A stretch of DNA of 51,605 nucleotides from NCBI GenBank assembly GCA_004377355.1, contig SOIB01000061.1:1-51605 (forward strand). Direction: 5' to 3'. Below the pieces are notes generated by a model. The model had not been told where the DNA came from and did not search any database. It worked only from the letters and a program-made list of their open reading frames with translations. The stretch comes from Candidatus Stahliibacteriota bacterium. GTDB lineage: Bacteria > Hydrothermota > UBA3072. Shown in pieces: positions 37,333-46,804 of this stretch. The stretch's first letter is position 1. Every line of letters begins with the position of its first letter. Made by a program: the position numbers and the translations under genes.

Positions 37333-38647
37333 ATTGTTCTATACCTGAAGCTACAGCTTCTACAACTTTATCAAGGAAATTATAATCTTTCAATTTTCTT
37401 CTGTCATTTGTATTGGTTAGAAATGCCACTTCTACTAGTACTGCAGGCATAAAATTGAGTCTTAAAACGTAAAAGTTAGCCTGTTTTACTCCACGATTGT
37501 ATAGACCACATAATTGGACAATGTTTTCTTGAATATAAATTGCTGCCTGTTGAGATTCCTCCAAGAATTGTGTTTGAGCGAGATCATTTAGGATATAATT
37601 TAGTTCTGGAATATTGGAATTTTCCTCCGATTCAAACCTTACAGCTGAATTTTCTGTAGCTTCAACAGTCCTTGCCCAGTCGCTTTTAGCCGAGGATAAG
37701 AAATATGTCTCTGCTCCATGCATATTACTCTTTCTATAAGCTGCATTGCAGTGAATGGATACGAAGAAATCCGCTCTTGCTTTATCAGCTATTCTTGTGC
37801 GTTCTTTAAGTGGAATGAATTCATTACTAACTCTGGTCATTATCACATTGAAACCATCCTCAGTAAGCCTTGATGCTAATTTCTTTGCAATCATAAGAAC
37901 AATATCTTTCTCTTTAACACCTCCTGCAACTGCACCTGGATCTTTTCCACCATGACCAGCGTCGATTACTATGGTCTGTATACTCCTTTTATCAAACTTA
38001 CGTACCTCTATATTTAGTGATTTATCTTTCCGAATTATGTCCATAGGAAGGTCTTCTATTGTCTTGAATCTAAATTTAAGAAATCCATCACCTTCTTCAA
38101 TTCTGATTTCATCTATAAGTCCCCTTCCTTTATTATCTAGAATGTCCTTATTGTATATAGGGTTGAACAAGGTGAGAACCCATTCCCCATTATTCTTGTT
38201 AAAGAAGTAATTGAGAGATGGAGAACACTCAATGGTGTATCGAGTATGAGATTTTTCTACGTCCCAGTTAATATTATATATATTAACTCTTGTTCCAATT
38301 TCCAGTGTTCCATCCTTGAAAAAGGCCCTCATTCTTAGGAGACTCGAAAGAATTACGTCCAGTGAGGACTTATGTAAGAATAATTTTCCATCAATCATTA
38401 TAGGTGGAGAGAGTAACTGACGGATATCCCCTTCAATCTTTATAAATGGATTATCAGGAATAATTGAAACAATTTTTTCTTTCTGTAAAGTCATAATCTG
38501 CTTTTTGTTGTCCCAATGGGATGATAAATCCAGTTTTCTGGTCAGGGAATCACACAGGATGTAGTTGTTATTTCTGATTTTATATTCCTTAAAAATATAG
38601 TGTGTACCACTTAGATTTATTGAAAGTGCCAAAATGAATAATATCAT
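37313..38647 (-). CDS. N-acetylmuramoyl-L-alanine amidase (Amidase_3)
   Basis: TIVIDAGHGGKDPGAVAGGVKEKDI, FVSIHCNAA, VLVEVAFLTN. Confidence 0.93.
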   Translation of the reverse strand: MILFILALSINLSGTHYIFKEYKIRNNNYILCDSLTRKLDLSSHWDNKKQIMTLQKEKIVSIIPDNPFIKIEGDIRQLLSPPIMIDGKLFLHKSSLDVILSSLLRMRAFFKDGTLEIGTRVNIYNINWDVEKSHTRYTIECSPSLNYFFNKNNGEWVLTLFNPIYNKDILDNKGRGLIDEIRIEEGDGFLKFRFKTIEDLPMDIIRKDKSLNIEVRKFDKRSIQTIVIDAGHGGKDPGAVAGGVKEKDIVLMIAKKLASRLTEDGFNVIMTRVSNEFIPLKERTRIADKARADFFVSIHCNAAYRKSNMHGAETYFLSSAKSDWARTVEATENSAVRFESEENSNIPELNYILNDLAQTQFLEESQQAAIYIQENIVQLCGLYNRGVKQANFYVLRLNFMPAVLVEVAFLTNTNDRRKLKDYNFLDKVVEAVASGIEQYARAHL

Positions 38648-39075
38648 AGATTTTTCCTTATCTCTCGTTTTTGTTCTCTTTCAATAATTTTGTCTTTTTT
38701 TTCAAATTTCTTTTTACCAATAACTAAAGCTATTTTTACCTTAACAAGTTCCCTTTCTAAATATACCTCTGTGGGAATGAGAGTCATACCTTTTTTCTGT
38801 ATCTCGTTTTCTATCCTTCTAATTTGTCCCTTGTGTAATAACAGTTTTCTTTCTCTTTTAGGGTCTATAGAACAGGGCGCTTTATCATAAGGAGAAATAT
38901 GCATATCAAAGAGATAGATTTCTCCGTCAACTATTTTTCCGTAAGAACTTTTTATACTGACTTTTCCAAGCCTTATAGATTTAACTTCCGCACCATTAAG
39001 TGCGATACCAGCTTCATAGGTTTTTAAGATATGATAGGTAAAACTTGCCTTTTTATTTTTTACTATACTTTTCAT
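38644..39075 (-). CDS. smpB: SsrA-binding protein
   Basis: KKASFTYHILKTYEAGIALNGAEVKSIRLGKVSIKSSYGKI, LLLHKGQIRRIE. Confidence 0.96.
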   Translation of the reverse strand: MKSIVKNKKASFTYHILKTYEAGIALNGAEVKSIRLGKVSIKSSYGKIVDGEIYLFDMHISPYDKAPCSIDPKRERKLLLHKGQIRRIENEIQKKGMTLIPTEVYLERELVKVKIALVIGKKKFEKKDKIIEREQKREIRKNL

Positions 39076-39082
39076 AACTGAC

Positions 39083-39111
39083 TTGACTTATTCCAATTGT
39101 TAAATTATATT
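39083..39111 (+). promoter_or_regulatory. putative promoter giving a near-leaderless transcript
   Basis: TTGACT - 17 nt - TATATT; expected start site about 7 nt after the -10 coincides with ATG 39118. Confidence 0.5.
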
Positions 39112-39117
39112 TTTTCT

Positions 39118-39765
39118 ATGCGATCAGGCATAAATTTATTAATTATTTATATAATATTACTTTCTTTTTATAATTGTGCAAGGCAAATGGTAAAAAAACC
39201 GCTAACAGAACAAGAGGTACTGGATAAGATACCAAGATGGCAAGAGAACTATAATGAGAAGTCTGGTACTGGCGTTTTAATAATATCGAGTCCAGAATAC
39301 CGTAATTCATCTTACTTTTCTTCTAAATATGATGTTAACACTAAAGTACTCTCTGGGAAACTTTTAGGGTCTTTTGGCATAACAGTGGGAAGTTTCTATT
39401 TCTCACCAGATTCTGTGTCAGTTATAGATATAGAGGGGAAAGAAATAAAAGAGCAGATCCTTTACATACTAGGAGATTTACCCCACGACGTTCTCTCGAT
39501 GTTTATTGCCTGGGATATCCCTCTTTCATCTAAATGGAGAGTAATTCCTTTGGAACGTGGGTGGGCTCTAATCGGTAATAATATTGAGGTTTCAATATCA
39601 CCCGAATTTCTTCCATACTATGTGTCAATATATCAAAATAATAATTCTTCTATTGAATATACAAGTTACAAAACAGTTAGTGGAATAAAGCAACCATTCA
39701 GGATTATAGCTAAGAAGGGGAAAAATATGCTTGAAATAGAATATCATAAAATGAAACTGCAATGA
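39118..39765 (+). CDS. lipoprotein of unknown function (possibly LolA/DUF4292-like fold)
   Basis: MRSGINLLIIYIILLSFYNCARQ lipobox-like signal; ORF track starts upstream at 39097. Confidence 0.65.
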   Translation: MRSGINLLIIYIILLSFYNCARQMVKKPLTEQEVLDKIPRWQENYNEKSGTGVLIISSPEYRNSSYFSSKYDVNTKVLSGKLLGSFGITVGSFYFSPDSVSVIDIEGKEIKEQILYILGDLPHDVLSMFIAWDIPLSSKWRVIPLERGWALIGNNIEVSISPEFLPYYVSIYQNNNSSIEYTSYKTVSGIKQPFRIIAKKGKNMLEIEYHKMKLQ

Positions 39766-41537
39766 TGCATTTATTTTTAATTCTATCAATTCTAAATTAT
39801 ACTATACCCAATAGAGAAATAAAAATAAATTCATTTTTATCGGAGCGGTGGCTCAGGCTGGAAAGCGATAGTCTGGTGCCTGACTTCATCAAGGCTGTGG
39901 AGGATGTAGGTTCTATAAGTGAACTTTATTTACTGGATTCACTAGTGCTTTTAAAAGGACTATACTCCAAGAGTGATTTCATAGAAGGTGAGCTTCTTAA
40001 TTTAATAAAAGATGATGACGAGTTCATTCATTCAACTATTTCAAGGAACTACTTAAAACGAGGAATACTGGATTTAGAAGCCGGTATTGAAGAAAAGGGT
40101 ATCCGAGAGCTCAGATTTTCTCTTTTGGTTGATCCCTCCAGGAGGATTATTCCAATCATTCTCATGAAATATAACTTTCCTATTTGGGGCGAAGTATTCA
40201 AGAATTTAAAGGAATATTTCTATACGTACATATTTCTTGATAACTGGATAAGTATTATTGTGAAAATTATGTTCCTAATTACCATTTTCTTAGGAACATT
40301 ATATATTGCCATTGTTATATCAGGTTTGTTTAAATCAGTTCCATTCCTTTCTGAGTGGGTAAGACAAAGAATGAAAATCAGTTCTTTATGGATTCCTGCT
40401 TTACTTTTCTCTCTTTTTGTATGGTTACCCATATTAACATTTCTTGCAATTCTTATCGGTATTTCACTTATAAAGTTAAGAAAGAAATCCTATATAAGAC
40501 TTGCTATCATATCTTTTATTTTCCCATTGATTTTAGCCTACACTTTTGAGATAAAGCTAAATTTTAGTTCTAATAGCCCTGCATATCATTCCTACAAATC
40601 TCGTTATGACCCATACAACTATAGTATTGATGAAGTAGAATTCCCTTATGGATATGCTGTGAAAGGTGTTGAAATGGCAATGATTGGTGAATCATCTAAA
40701 GCAGAATCACTATTCGAGAAGGGTTATGAAAATAATGAGAGTCTTATATTTTTGGTAAACCTTTCTTCGTTATATTTTTCAGAAAATAATTATAATGATG
40801 CCCTAGCCTTTAGTGAAAAAGTAGTCTCTATAGACCCTGATAATCCTATAGCCAATCTTACAATGGCTACTATTTATCTCGATAGGCTTGATTTTGAAGT
40901 TGTTTCCAAATACATCGAAATAGCAACGAAAAGTGGTCATGAGTTTGCTGAGAGAGAACTTCCGATATATCAATATCCTCCGGATAGCTGGCTTTTGAGT
41001 GAAATATTTAAGGTGGATGGAATGGGAAAATTTATTAAAGAGAGCAAATTGTATTTCTTCTTTATACTTGCTGTCTTTTTCACTGTTTTTAGCTCTATAA
41101 GGAGATTGCAAGATGAATATTGCCCTATATGTGGTAGGGTTTTGATAAATGGTATTAAAATAGAAGAGAAAAAAGTATGTGATATTTGTGCTGAAAGGTT
41201 GTCTATGACGGAATCAAAGAGTATAAGGGAGAGATTAAAAAGGTACACAAGAAGAAAATCAGATAGAATTGCTTTATTCAAATATTTTGTTATGAATTTA
41301 ATATTTCCAGGGAGTGCACATATATATGGGAAGAAATGGTTATCAGGAATGGTTTTACTTCTTTTGGGTTCTTTATTACTTTTTATCTATATAGGCCCAT
41401 TTTATTCCCAATCCGAGGAAATAATGCAATACGAAATATCTGTTGGGAACAATATATTCATATATTTTATTATTTTTTATTATCTTTTAGTATTGTTTTT
41501 AACATGGAGGTTATCAACAAATGGAGATAGAGGGTAG
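39762..41537 (+). CDS. multi-TM protein with TPR-like region and zinc ribbon
   Basis: TM clusters, TPR-like ENNYNDALAFSEKVVSIDPDNP, CPICGRVLINGIKIEEKKVCDIC; 4-bp overlap with upstream lipoprotein. Confidence 0.7.
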   Translation: MMHLFLILSILNYTIPNREIKINSFLSERWLRLESDSLVPDFIKAVEDVGSISELYLLDSLVLLKGLYSKSDFIEGELLNLIKDDDEFIHSTISRNYLKRGILDLEAGIEEKGIRELRFSLLVDPSRRIIPIILMKYNFPIWGEVFKNLKEYFYTYIFLDNWISIIVKIMFLITIFLGTLYIAIVISGLFKSVPFLSEWVRQRMKISSLWIPALLFSLFVWLPILTFLAILIGISLIKLRKKSYIRLAIISFIFPLILAYTFEIKLNFSSNSPAYHSYKSRYDPYNYSIDEVEFPYGYAVKGVEMAMIGESSKAESLFEKGYENNESLIFLVNLSSLYFSENNYNDALAFSEKVVSIDPDNPIANLTMATIYLDRLDFEVVSKYIEIATKSGHEFAERELPIYQYPPDSWLLSEIFKVDGMGKFIKESKLYFFFILAVFFTVFSSIRRLQDEYCPICGRVLINGIKIEEKKVCDICAERLSMTESKSIRERLKRYTRRKSDRIALFKYFVMNLIFPGSAHIYGKKWLSGMVLLLLGSLLLFIYIGPFYSQSEEIMQYEISVGNNIFIYFIIFYYLLVLFLTWRLSTNGDRG

Positions 41538-42402
41538 TATAGAGGAGTTTTCTGTACCGGAGATATTGCAATTTTTCTCTCTTCACAAGGCTGATGGCGT
41601 CCTTCGAATGAAGACAAAGAAGGAAGAGGTAGACTTTGGGTTTAAAAAGGGAAAGATTGCAGCTGCAGCACATAAAGGTGAGGATTTCTTTTACTCTATA
41701 AATGATTATCTCTTCCGCGCAGGCAAGATAACCGAGAGAGAGCTTAAAGATCATAGTAAAAGGGCAAGCGATTCAAATGTTTCTGTTTTTCAACTTCTTC
41801 TCCAGGAAGGGAAAATTGGAGGTAAGGAGCTTAGGGAGATAATATCATTTAAAATTCAGGAGATCATAGACGAGGTTCTCACATGGAAGGAAGGCAGATA
41901 TTCATTTCATCCTGGAGAGGCGCTTTATACAAGTTCTAGTATTTCAGTTGAATTAGATCCCAATGCATTGGTAATGGAGGGTATGTGGAGGATTGATGAG
42001 TGGCCACAGATTAAAATTGTCCTTCCAGATGATAATGTGGTTCTTAAAAAGAAAGATAAACCTGAGATAGCTTTGGAACTCGGGGATAAAGAAAGTAAGG
42101 TTTTAGAGAAGTTCACTGACGGTATTACAATAGGGGAACTGATAAGAATCACTGGTCTTGGGAAGTTTCAGACCTATAACACAGTATATAGACTCATTGA
42201 GATTGGGCTTCTGCGGAAATTGGGAGAGGAATTATTAATCAAGAAGGTAAAGATAAGGATACCATTTAAGACTATCTTCAAAGAATCATTTCTCATTGGA
42301 TTCATTTTGTTTAATTTATTCTTTTTTATTCTATTTAAATTGGATAGACTGGACAACTTCTTCCAAGATGTAAAAAGAATCATCCAAACACTTGACAAAT
42401 AA
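41521..42402 (+). CDS. DUF4388 (PATAN-like) domain protein with C-terminal TM helix
   Basis: MEIEGSIEEFSVPEILQFFSLHKADGVLRMKTKKEEVDFGFKKGKIAAAAH; winged-helix-like ITIGELIRITGLGKFQTYNTVYRLIEIGLL; C-terminal TM. Confidence 0.75.
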   Translation: MEIEGSIEEFSVPEILQFFSLHKADGVLRMKTKKEEVDFGFKKGKIAAAAHKGEDFFYSINDYLFRAGKITERELKDHSKRASDSNVSVFQLLLQEGKIGGKELREIISFKIQEIIDEVLTWKEGRYSFHPGEALYTSSSISVELDPNALVMEGMWRIDEWPQIKIVLPDDNVVLKKKDKPEIALELGDKESKVLEKFTDGITIGELIRITGLGKFQTYNTVYRLIEIGLLRKLGEELLIKKVKIRIPFKTIFKESFLIGFILFNLFFFILFKLDRLDNFFQDVKRIIQTLDK

Positions 42403-42440
42403 TGTATTATGATATAAAGTATATAAAATAAGGAGGCAAT

Positions 42441-42965
42441 ATGAAGAGAATATATTTATTCATTGTAGTTTCTATTATTTTAGTATTTTCACTTTTATCA
42501 TGTTATGAAATCGCTGCACCAGAAGTTCAAATATGGTGGACCTCTCCTCTTGCATGGGATGTTTATCAATTTGATCTTTTATTTGATTCTTCATATACTT
42601 CAGATGTAAGAGCTGATTCAGTAACATTCTGGGTAAGGAATGGTGTTGATGCTAAATTGCTTGGCTATTATGCTGAGTTTTATCAGGTCACTCGTATTGG
42701 GGAAGAGAACATATTTCTCTATCAAGGCTTACCGTACCCTTTAGAGCTTAACCTAAGGGCTGCCCCAAGTAGAAAAGATACTGTCAGGACTAGTCTTTTT
42801 AATTGGTCAATCCACGTGAGGGAAGCTGTAGAAGAAATGTATGGTAAACCTGAAACCGAGTGGCAATCGATTCTGGTTAGGGTTCATTTCTTTGGTGAAG
42901 ATGCGTATGGTGAAGGAAAAGAGTTTAATGTAACCCACGACTATACTTTAATAAGAATTGATTAA
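42441..42965 (+). CDS. lipoprotein of unknown function
   Basis: MKRIYLFIVVSIILVFSLLSCYE lipobox; AAGGAGG SD. Confidence 0.7.
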   Translation: MKRIYLFIVVSIILVFSLLSCYEIAAPEVQIWWTSPLAWDVYQFDLLFDSSYTSDVRADSVTFWVRNGVDAKLLGYYAEFYQVTRIGEENIFLYQGLPYPLELNLRAAPSRKDTVRTSLFNWSIHVREAVEEMYGKPETEWQSILVRVHFFGEDAYGEGKEFNVTHDYTLIRID

Positions 42966-42986
42966 TAAATAGATATTATCTTTAAT

Positions 42987-43017
42987 AAAAAACCTGGGGT
43001 CATCCCAGGTTTTTTTT
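42987..43017. terminator. intrinsic terminator, possibly bidirectional
   Basis: AAAAAACCTGGG-GTCAT-CCCAGGTTTTTTTT, between + strand lipoprotein and - strand tRNA cluster. Confidence 0.88.
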
Positions 43018-43024
43018 ACGAATA

Positions 43025-43097
43025 TGCGTCAGGGAGGATTTGAACCCCCGACCCGCGGATTAAGAGTCCGCTGCTCTGCCACCTGAGCTACTGACGC
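43025..43097 (-). tRNA. tRNA-Lys (anticodon CTT)
   Basis: Reverse strand GCGTCAGTAGCTC...GCGGACTCTTAATCCGC...GGGGGTTCAAATCCTCCCTGACGCA. Confidence 0.93.
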
Positions 43098-43106
43098 ATT
43101 CATATG

Positions 43107-43181
43107 GGTGAATGAGGGGACTCGAACCCCCAACCTCTGGAGCCACAGTCCAGCGCTCTTACCGCTTGAGCTACATTCACC
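43107..43181 (-). tRNA. tRNA-His (anticodon GTG), G-1 encoded
   Basis: Reverse strand G-GTGAATGTAGCTC...CTGGACTGTGGCTCCAG...TTCGAGTCCCCTCATTCACC; G-1 opposite C73. Confidence 0.93.
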
Positions 43182-43189
43182 ACATTTTT

Positions 43190-43263
43190 TACGCCTGGGA
43201 GGATTCGAACCCCCAACCCTCGGATTAGAAGTCCGATGCTCTATCCAATTGAGCTACAGGCGC
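43190..43263 (-). tRNA. tRNA-Arg (anticodon TCT)
   Basis: Reverse strand GCGCCTGTAGCTC...TCGGACTTCTAATCCGA...TTCGAATCCTCCCAGGCGTA. Confidence 0.93.
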
Positions 43264-43265
43264 TC

Positions 43266-43340
43266 TCGGGGTGAGTGGATTTGAACCACCGACCCCCTGC
43301 TCCCAAAGCAGGTGCGCTGACCTGACTGCGCTACACCCCG
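43266..43340 (-). tRNA. tRNA-Pro (anticodon TGG)
   Basis: Reverse strand CGGGGTGTAGCGCAG...CCTGCTTTGGGAGCAGG...GGTTCAAATCCACTCACCCCGA. Confidence 0.93.
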
Positions 43341-43358
43341 TAATTACGTACAAAAATC

Positions 43359-43943
43359 TTATAATACTTCTATTTCTCTTTGCAAAAAATCCAAAACTTT
43401 TTTTATTGCTCTGCTTCGATGACTTATCTCATTCTTTTCCCAATCTTCCATCTCCCCAAGAGTTTTGTTGTACCCTGCAGGAATAAATATCGAATCGTAA
43501 CCAAAGCCATTATTTCCCTTTTCAACGCAGCTTATTTTACCCTTTAAAATGCCCTCAAAGAATTCAATCCAATCATCCCTTAAAACCAGAGTCATTACTG
43601 TTCTAAAACGGGCACTTCTGTCATTAGCTTCCTTCAACTCATCTAACAATTTTCTTCTGTTTTCATCATCCCCTCCTCCACTAAAACGAGCTGAATGAAT
43701 GCCAGGTCTACCATCCAGATAATCTACTTCTAAGGCAGTATCCTCTCCTAAGGTACATATACCCGTGGCTCTATAGTAGGTGAGAGCTTTCTTTAACGCA
43801 TTCTCCTTAAGGGAAATTCCGTCCTCTAATATAGAAATATTCAGGTGTAAGTCAATAGGAGATATTATTTCAAGCTTTCCTTTAGTAATAGACTTAATTT
43901 CTCTAACCTTACCCCTGTTCTTTGAGGCGATGAGCAATCTCAT
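43359..43943 (-). CDS. rdgB: XTP/dITP (non-canonical purine NTP) pyrophosphatase, RdgB/HAM1 family
   Basis: MRLLIASKNRGKVREIKSI, GEDTALEVDYLDGRPGIHSARFSG, GNNGFGYDSIFIPAG, EMEDWEKNEISHRSRA. Confidence 0.95.
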   Translation of the reverse strand: MRLLIASKNRGKVREIKSITKGKLEIISPIDLHLNISILEDGISLKENALKKALTYYRATGICTLGEDTALEVDYLDGRPGIHSARFSGGGDDENRRKLLDELKEANDRSARFRTVMTLVLRDDWIEFFEGILKGKISCVEKGNNGFGYDSIFIPAGYNKTLGEMEDWEKNEISHRSRAIKKVLDFLQREIEVL

Positions 43944-44404
43944 TCAACGATTATAGTAGTCTCTACTATGAAAGCTCCTTTATATCCTTTATTTACTACC
44001 TGGTTGATGTAACTTATGGCATCACTTTTGGTTAAGAAATTTCCTACTCTTAATTTATAGTAGGGCATAATATACTCAACATATACATACTTGTCTAATA
44101 TAAGTTTTGCTCTCGATGCTTCCTGATCGGCGGCAGTTTTGTTCTTGAATGCACTAATCTGAACTCGATACCCAAGCATTTTCTTAGGTTCTGTTGCACT
44201 AAGTTCTAGTTCCTCTTCCTCGAAGATTGAAATATCCTCTTCGGGCTCTTCTGTGAAAGTGATTTCTGAGATTTCGGTGGTATCCTCTTTGATTTCTTCA
44301 AAGAGGATATCCTCTCCGATTACAGTTTCGGTTACTGCCTGACGTTTAGCACAACCAAAAGAGAGCAAAAGGATGAATAAAAGTACAGTAATAAAATATT
44401 TCAT
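43940..44404 (-). CDS. SPOR-domain lipoprotein
   Basis: LLLSFGCAKRQ lipobox; C-terminal YRVQISAFKNKTAADQEASRAKL...YYKLRVGNFLTKSDAISYINQV. Confidence 0.8.
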   Translation of the reverse strand: MKYFITVLLFILLLSFGCAKRQAVTETVIGEDILFEEIKEDTTEISEITFTEEPEEDISIFEEEELELSATEPKKMLGYRVQISAFKNKTAADQEASRAKLILDKYVYVEYIMPYYKLRVGNFLTKSDAISYINQVVNKGYKGAFIVETTIIVE

Positions 44405-44417
44405 TTAACCCCTCCTT

Positions 44418-45446
44418 TTATTGATATTTGACCGGAAGGTGCCTTACGATTTCTTTTACCTGCTGTGCACCGGATTTTGGAATTATTAAAGTCGCATTTT
44501 TTGTATGAACTACAATCATATTCTCCAGACCCTTCGCCACAATAATACCATCCTCTGCATAAAAGATATTATTATGGCTATTTATTTGATGTATATCACC
44601 TCTCTCGATATTTCCACTTTCCCTACTTTTGAATATCCGTTCAAGAGAGTTCCATGTTCCAATATCGTCCCAGGTAAATTCTGATGCTACAACAAGGACA
44701 TTCTTACTCCTCTCCAGTACTCCATAATCAATTGAGATTGGTGTACCAGATGAATATAATAATTCAATATTCTTCTTTGATGGATTCATTTTAAGAGCAT
44801 TGATTGCTTCTTTTAGATGCACTTGATGCCTCTTAATCTCTTCCAGTATTGTATAAGTTTTCCAGAGGAAAATTCCACTGTTCCAGAGGTATTTTTCACT
44901 TTTTATATAAGAGGTAGCCTTCTTTATATTTGGTTTTTCTGTGAATCTTTTTACCTTCAAGATTCCCAGAGCAAGTTCTGCCCCTTTCTCAATGTATCCA
45001 TACCCCGTTTCTACTCTTGTTGGAATAATCCCATATGTTACTAAGTACCCCTTTTCTGCCCATTCTATTCCCCTTTTTATCACAGAGATAAATTGCTTAT
45101 CGTCAGCAATCCAGTGATCTGAAGGTAGTATGAGCATCAATGCATCTTTATCTGAAGCCATAAGTTTTGAAGCTGCGAGACCTATAGCATATAGTGTGTT
45201 CATTCCTCTTGGTTCTATTATTAGGTTATTCTTGCCAAAACCAAGGGCAATAATCTTCCTAGCTAAAGTAGCTGTTGTTACAATCTTGATATTTTCGGTA
45301 GGTGTCAGTCTAAGAATTCTCTCTTTTGTCTGTAGTAGGAGTGGCTTGTTACCTGTTATAGAAAGGAACTGCTTCGGGTTATCCTTTTTTGATAATGGCC
45401 AGAAACGTTCACCTATACCACCAGCCAGGATTACAGTGTAAATCAC
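44418..45446 (-). CDS. manC: mannose-1-phosphate guanylyltransferase
   Basis: VILAGGIGERFWPLSKKDNPKQFLSITGNKPLLLQT; ILPSDHWI; FTEKPN; WNSGIFLWK. Confidence 0.92.
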   Translation of the reverse strand: MIYTVILAGGIGERFWPLSKKDNPKQFLSITGNKPLLLQTKERILRLTPTENIKIVTTATLARKIIALGFGKNNLIIEPRGMNTLYAIGLAASKLMASDKDALMLILPSDHWIADDKQFISVIKRGIEWAEKGYLVTYGIIPTRVETGYGYIEKGAELALGILKVKRFTEKPNIKKATSYIKSEKYLWNSGIFLWKTYTILEEIKRHQVHLKEAINALKMNPSKKNIELLYSSGTPISIDYGVLERSKNVLVVASEFTWDDIGTWNSLERIFKSRESGNIERGDIHQINSHNNIFYAEDGIIVAKGLENMIVVHTKNATLIIPKSGAQQVKEIVRHLPVKYQ

Positions 45447-46138
45447 TTGCCCTCTCCCTTTAATTCTATACTTTCCAGCAGGTAACTGACTGTACCAAAT
45501 TTTAGATGGCTCTCGATTTTCACTGGTATATGAAGAGAATCAGTGGATACCCAAATCTTTATAGGTTCACTGGATCCAAAAATCTTTCCTCCAGGAACAT
45601 CCGGGCTAAGCAAGAGTGTTTCATAACTTCCAGCAGGTACATGAATCCTGTAGGGACCTGATACACCTACAACCATTTCATGGTTCTTACCAGATGAATG
45701 AAAGGGTATCTTTAAAGTATCACCAGAGTTGAAATTCAGAATTCTCATATAATATAAAGTGGCAAAGATATCTTTTGATTCTGGAATCCTGTGGGTTCTT
45801 TTTCCATTACTGTAGAATACAGAGTCATGGTCAAAATCAAGTTCAACTTCATTCTTATAATTACCTTCATGGATCTTTTTTACAAATCTTACTGTAGAGA
45901 ACGAACCGGTATCAACATAGGAACAGTAATAATCGTTAATATAAAAGAAAAGCGAGAATATGCCCTCTGTTTTCTGAGCACTTTCTATGATATATATTGG
46001 TAAATCGTTAAAATGCTCTACACCCTTTATCTCCATATAGGAACTACCCACCCTAAAAGGACCATAAAAACCACCATAGTTCAGCCGTTCGTTGAGTGGA
46101 AAGGTGAGGGAGAGAATTATTAAGGTTACAATACTCAT
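45443..46138 (-). CDS. DUF3108-like exported protein
   Basis: LNYGGFYGPFRVGSSYMEIKGVE ... YMRILNFNSGDTLKIPF ... IWVSTDSLHIPVKIE pattern of DUF3108. Confidence 0.7.
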   Translation of the reverse strand: MSIVTLIILSLTFPLNERLNYGGFYGPFRVGSSYMEIKGVEHFNDLPIYIIESAQKTEGIFSLFFYINDYYCSYVDTGSFSTVRFVKKIHEGNYKNEVELDFDHDSVFYSNGKRTHRIPESKDIFATLYYMRILNFNSGDTLKIPFHSSGKNHEMVVGVSGPYRIHVPAGSYETLLLSPDVPGGKIFGSSEPIKIWVSTDSLHIPVKIESHLKFGTVSYLLESIELKGEGK

Positions 46139-46803
46139 TTACTAACCCTTTCTTCTCCTGGTTTATAACCCAATCGGTGGAATGGATTGACGACGCCGGA
46201 AGCTACATTCTTTATATGAACACTAACCCTTTTTAGGTACCTTATAAGTAGTGCGTAAATTATACCCTCTTTGGGACTTAAATTTTCATCTTCCACGAGT
46301 TCCTCAAGCATTGAATGACATTCCTTTGAAACAAGAACAAGCTCTCCCATAACCCGACTCCCAAGTTCCTGGTTTTGGTCCTTAAAGACATCTATGAGCT
46401 TTTTAAAATTTGTTTGAACTTTACATTCTAAAACCTTGATTTCTTCAATATATTTACCCCGGAGGGGTTTTGGATATTTATGTGATAATTCGATTAAATT
46501 CTTTGAAAAATCACCGATTCTCTCTATATCAATCACGATAGTAGTTAGTATGAGCGAAGGGATTATATCCTGTGCTGGATTAATGGCGAGATGTTCTAAT
46601 ACATTCTTCCTTACCTTTATCTGCAACTGATTTAATTTCTGGTCAATCTTATAAATATCTTCTTTTTCCTTTTCCTTTTCTATTACAACACTCATTGAAT
46701 ATTGAAACATATCGTATGAAATATGGAGCATCTCTAAAACGATTTCTTCTGCTTCCTTCATGAGAGGTGGTTTTCTTAAAAATTCCAATAATTTCTTAAA
46801 CAA
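46135..46803 (-). CDS. PhoU-domain protein
   Basis: PhoU-like helices including VIDIERIGDFSKNLIELS and LLIRYLKRVSVHIKNVASGVV; paired with Na/Pi transporter. Confidence 0.8.
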   Translation of the reverse strand: MFKKLLEFLRKPPLMKEAEEIVLEMLHISYDMFQYSMSVVIEKEKEKEDIYKIDQKLNQLQIKVRKNVLEHLAINPAQDIIPSLILTTIVIDIERIGDFSKNLIELSHKYPKPLRGKYIEEIKVLECKVQTNFKKLIDVFKDQNQELGSRVMGELVLVSKECHSMLEELVEDENLSPKEGIIYALLIRYLKRVSVHIKNVASGVVNPFHRLGYKPGEERVSK

Positions 46804-46804
46804 T

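Noticed and set aside
40803-41754. - strand ORFs (102, 103 and 94 aa) over the second DUF4388 operon
   Set aside because: Antisense to better-supported + strand genes with lipobox, zinc-ribbon and DUF4388 features.
43021-43340. 71-aa + strand ORF 43271-43486 and other readings through the tRNA cluster
   Set aside because: Region is accounted for by tRNA genes on the - strand; the ORF is a translation artefact of tRNA-Pro.
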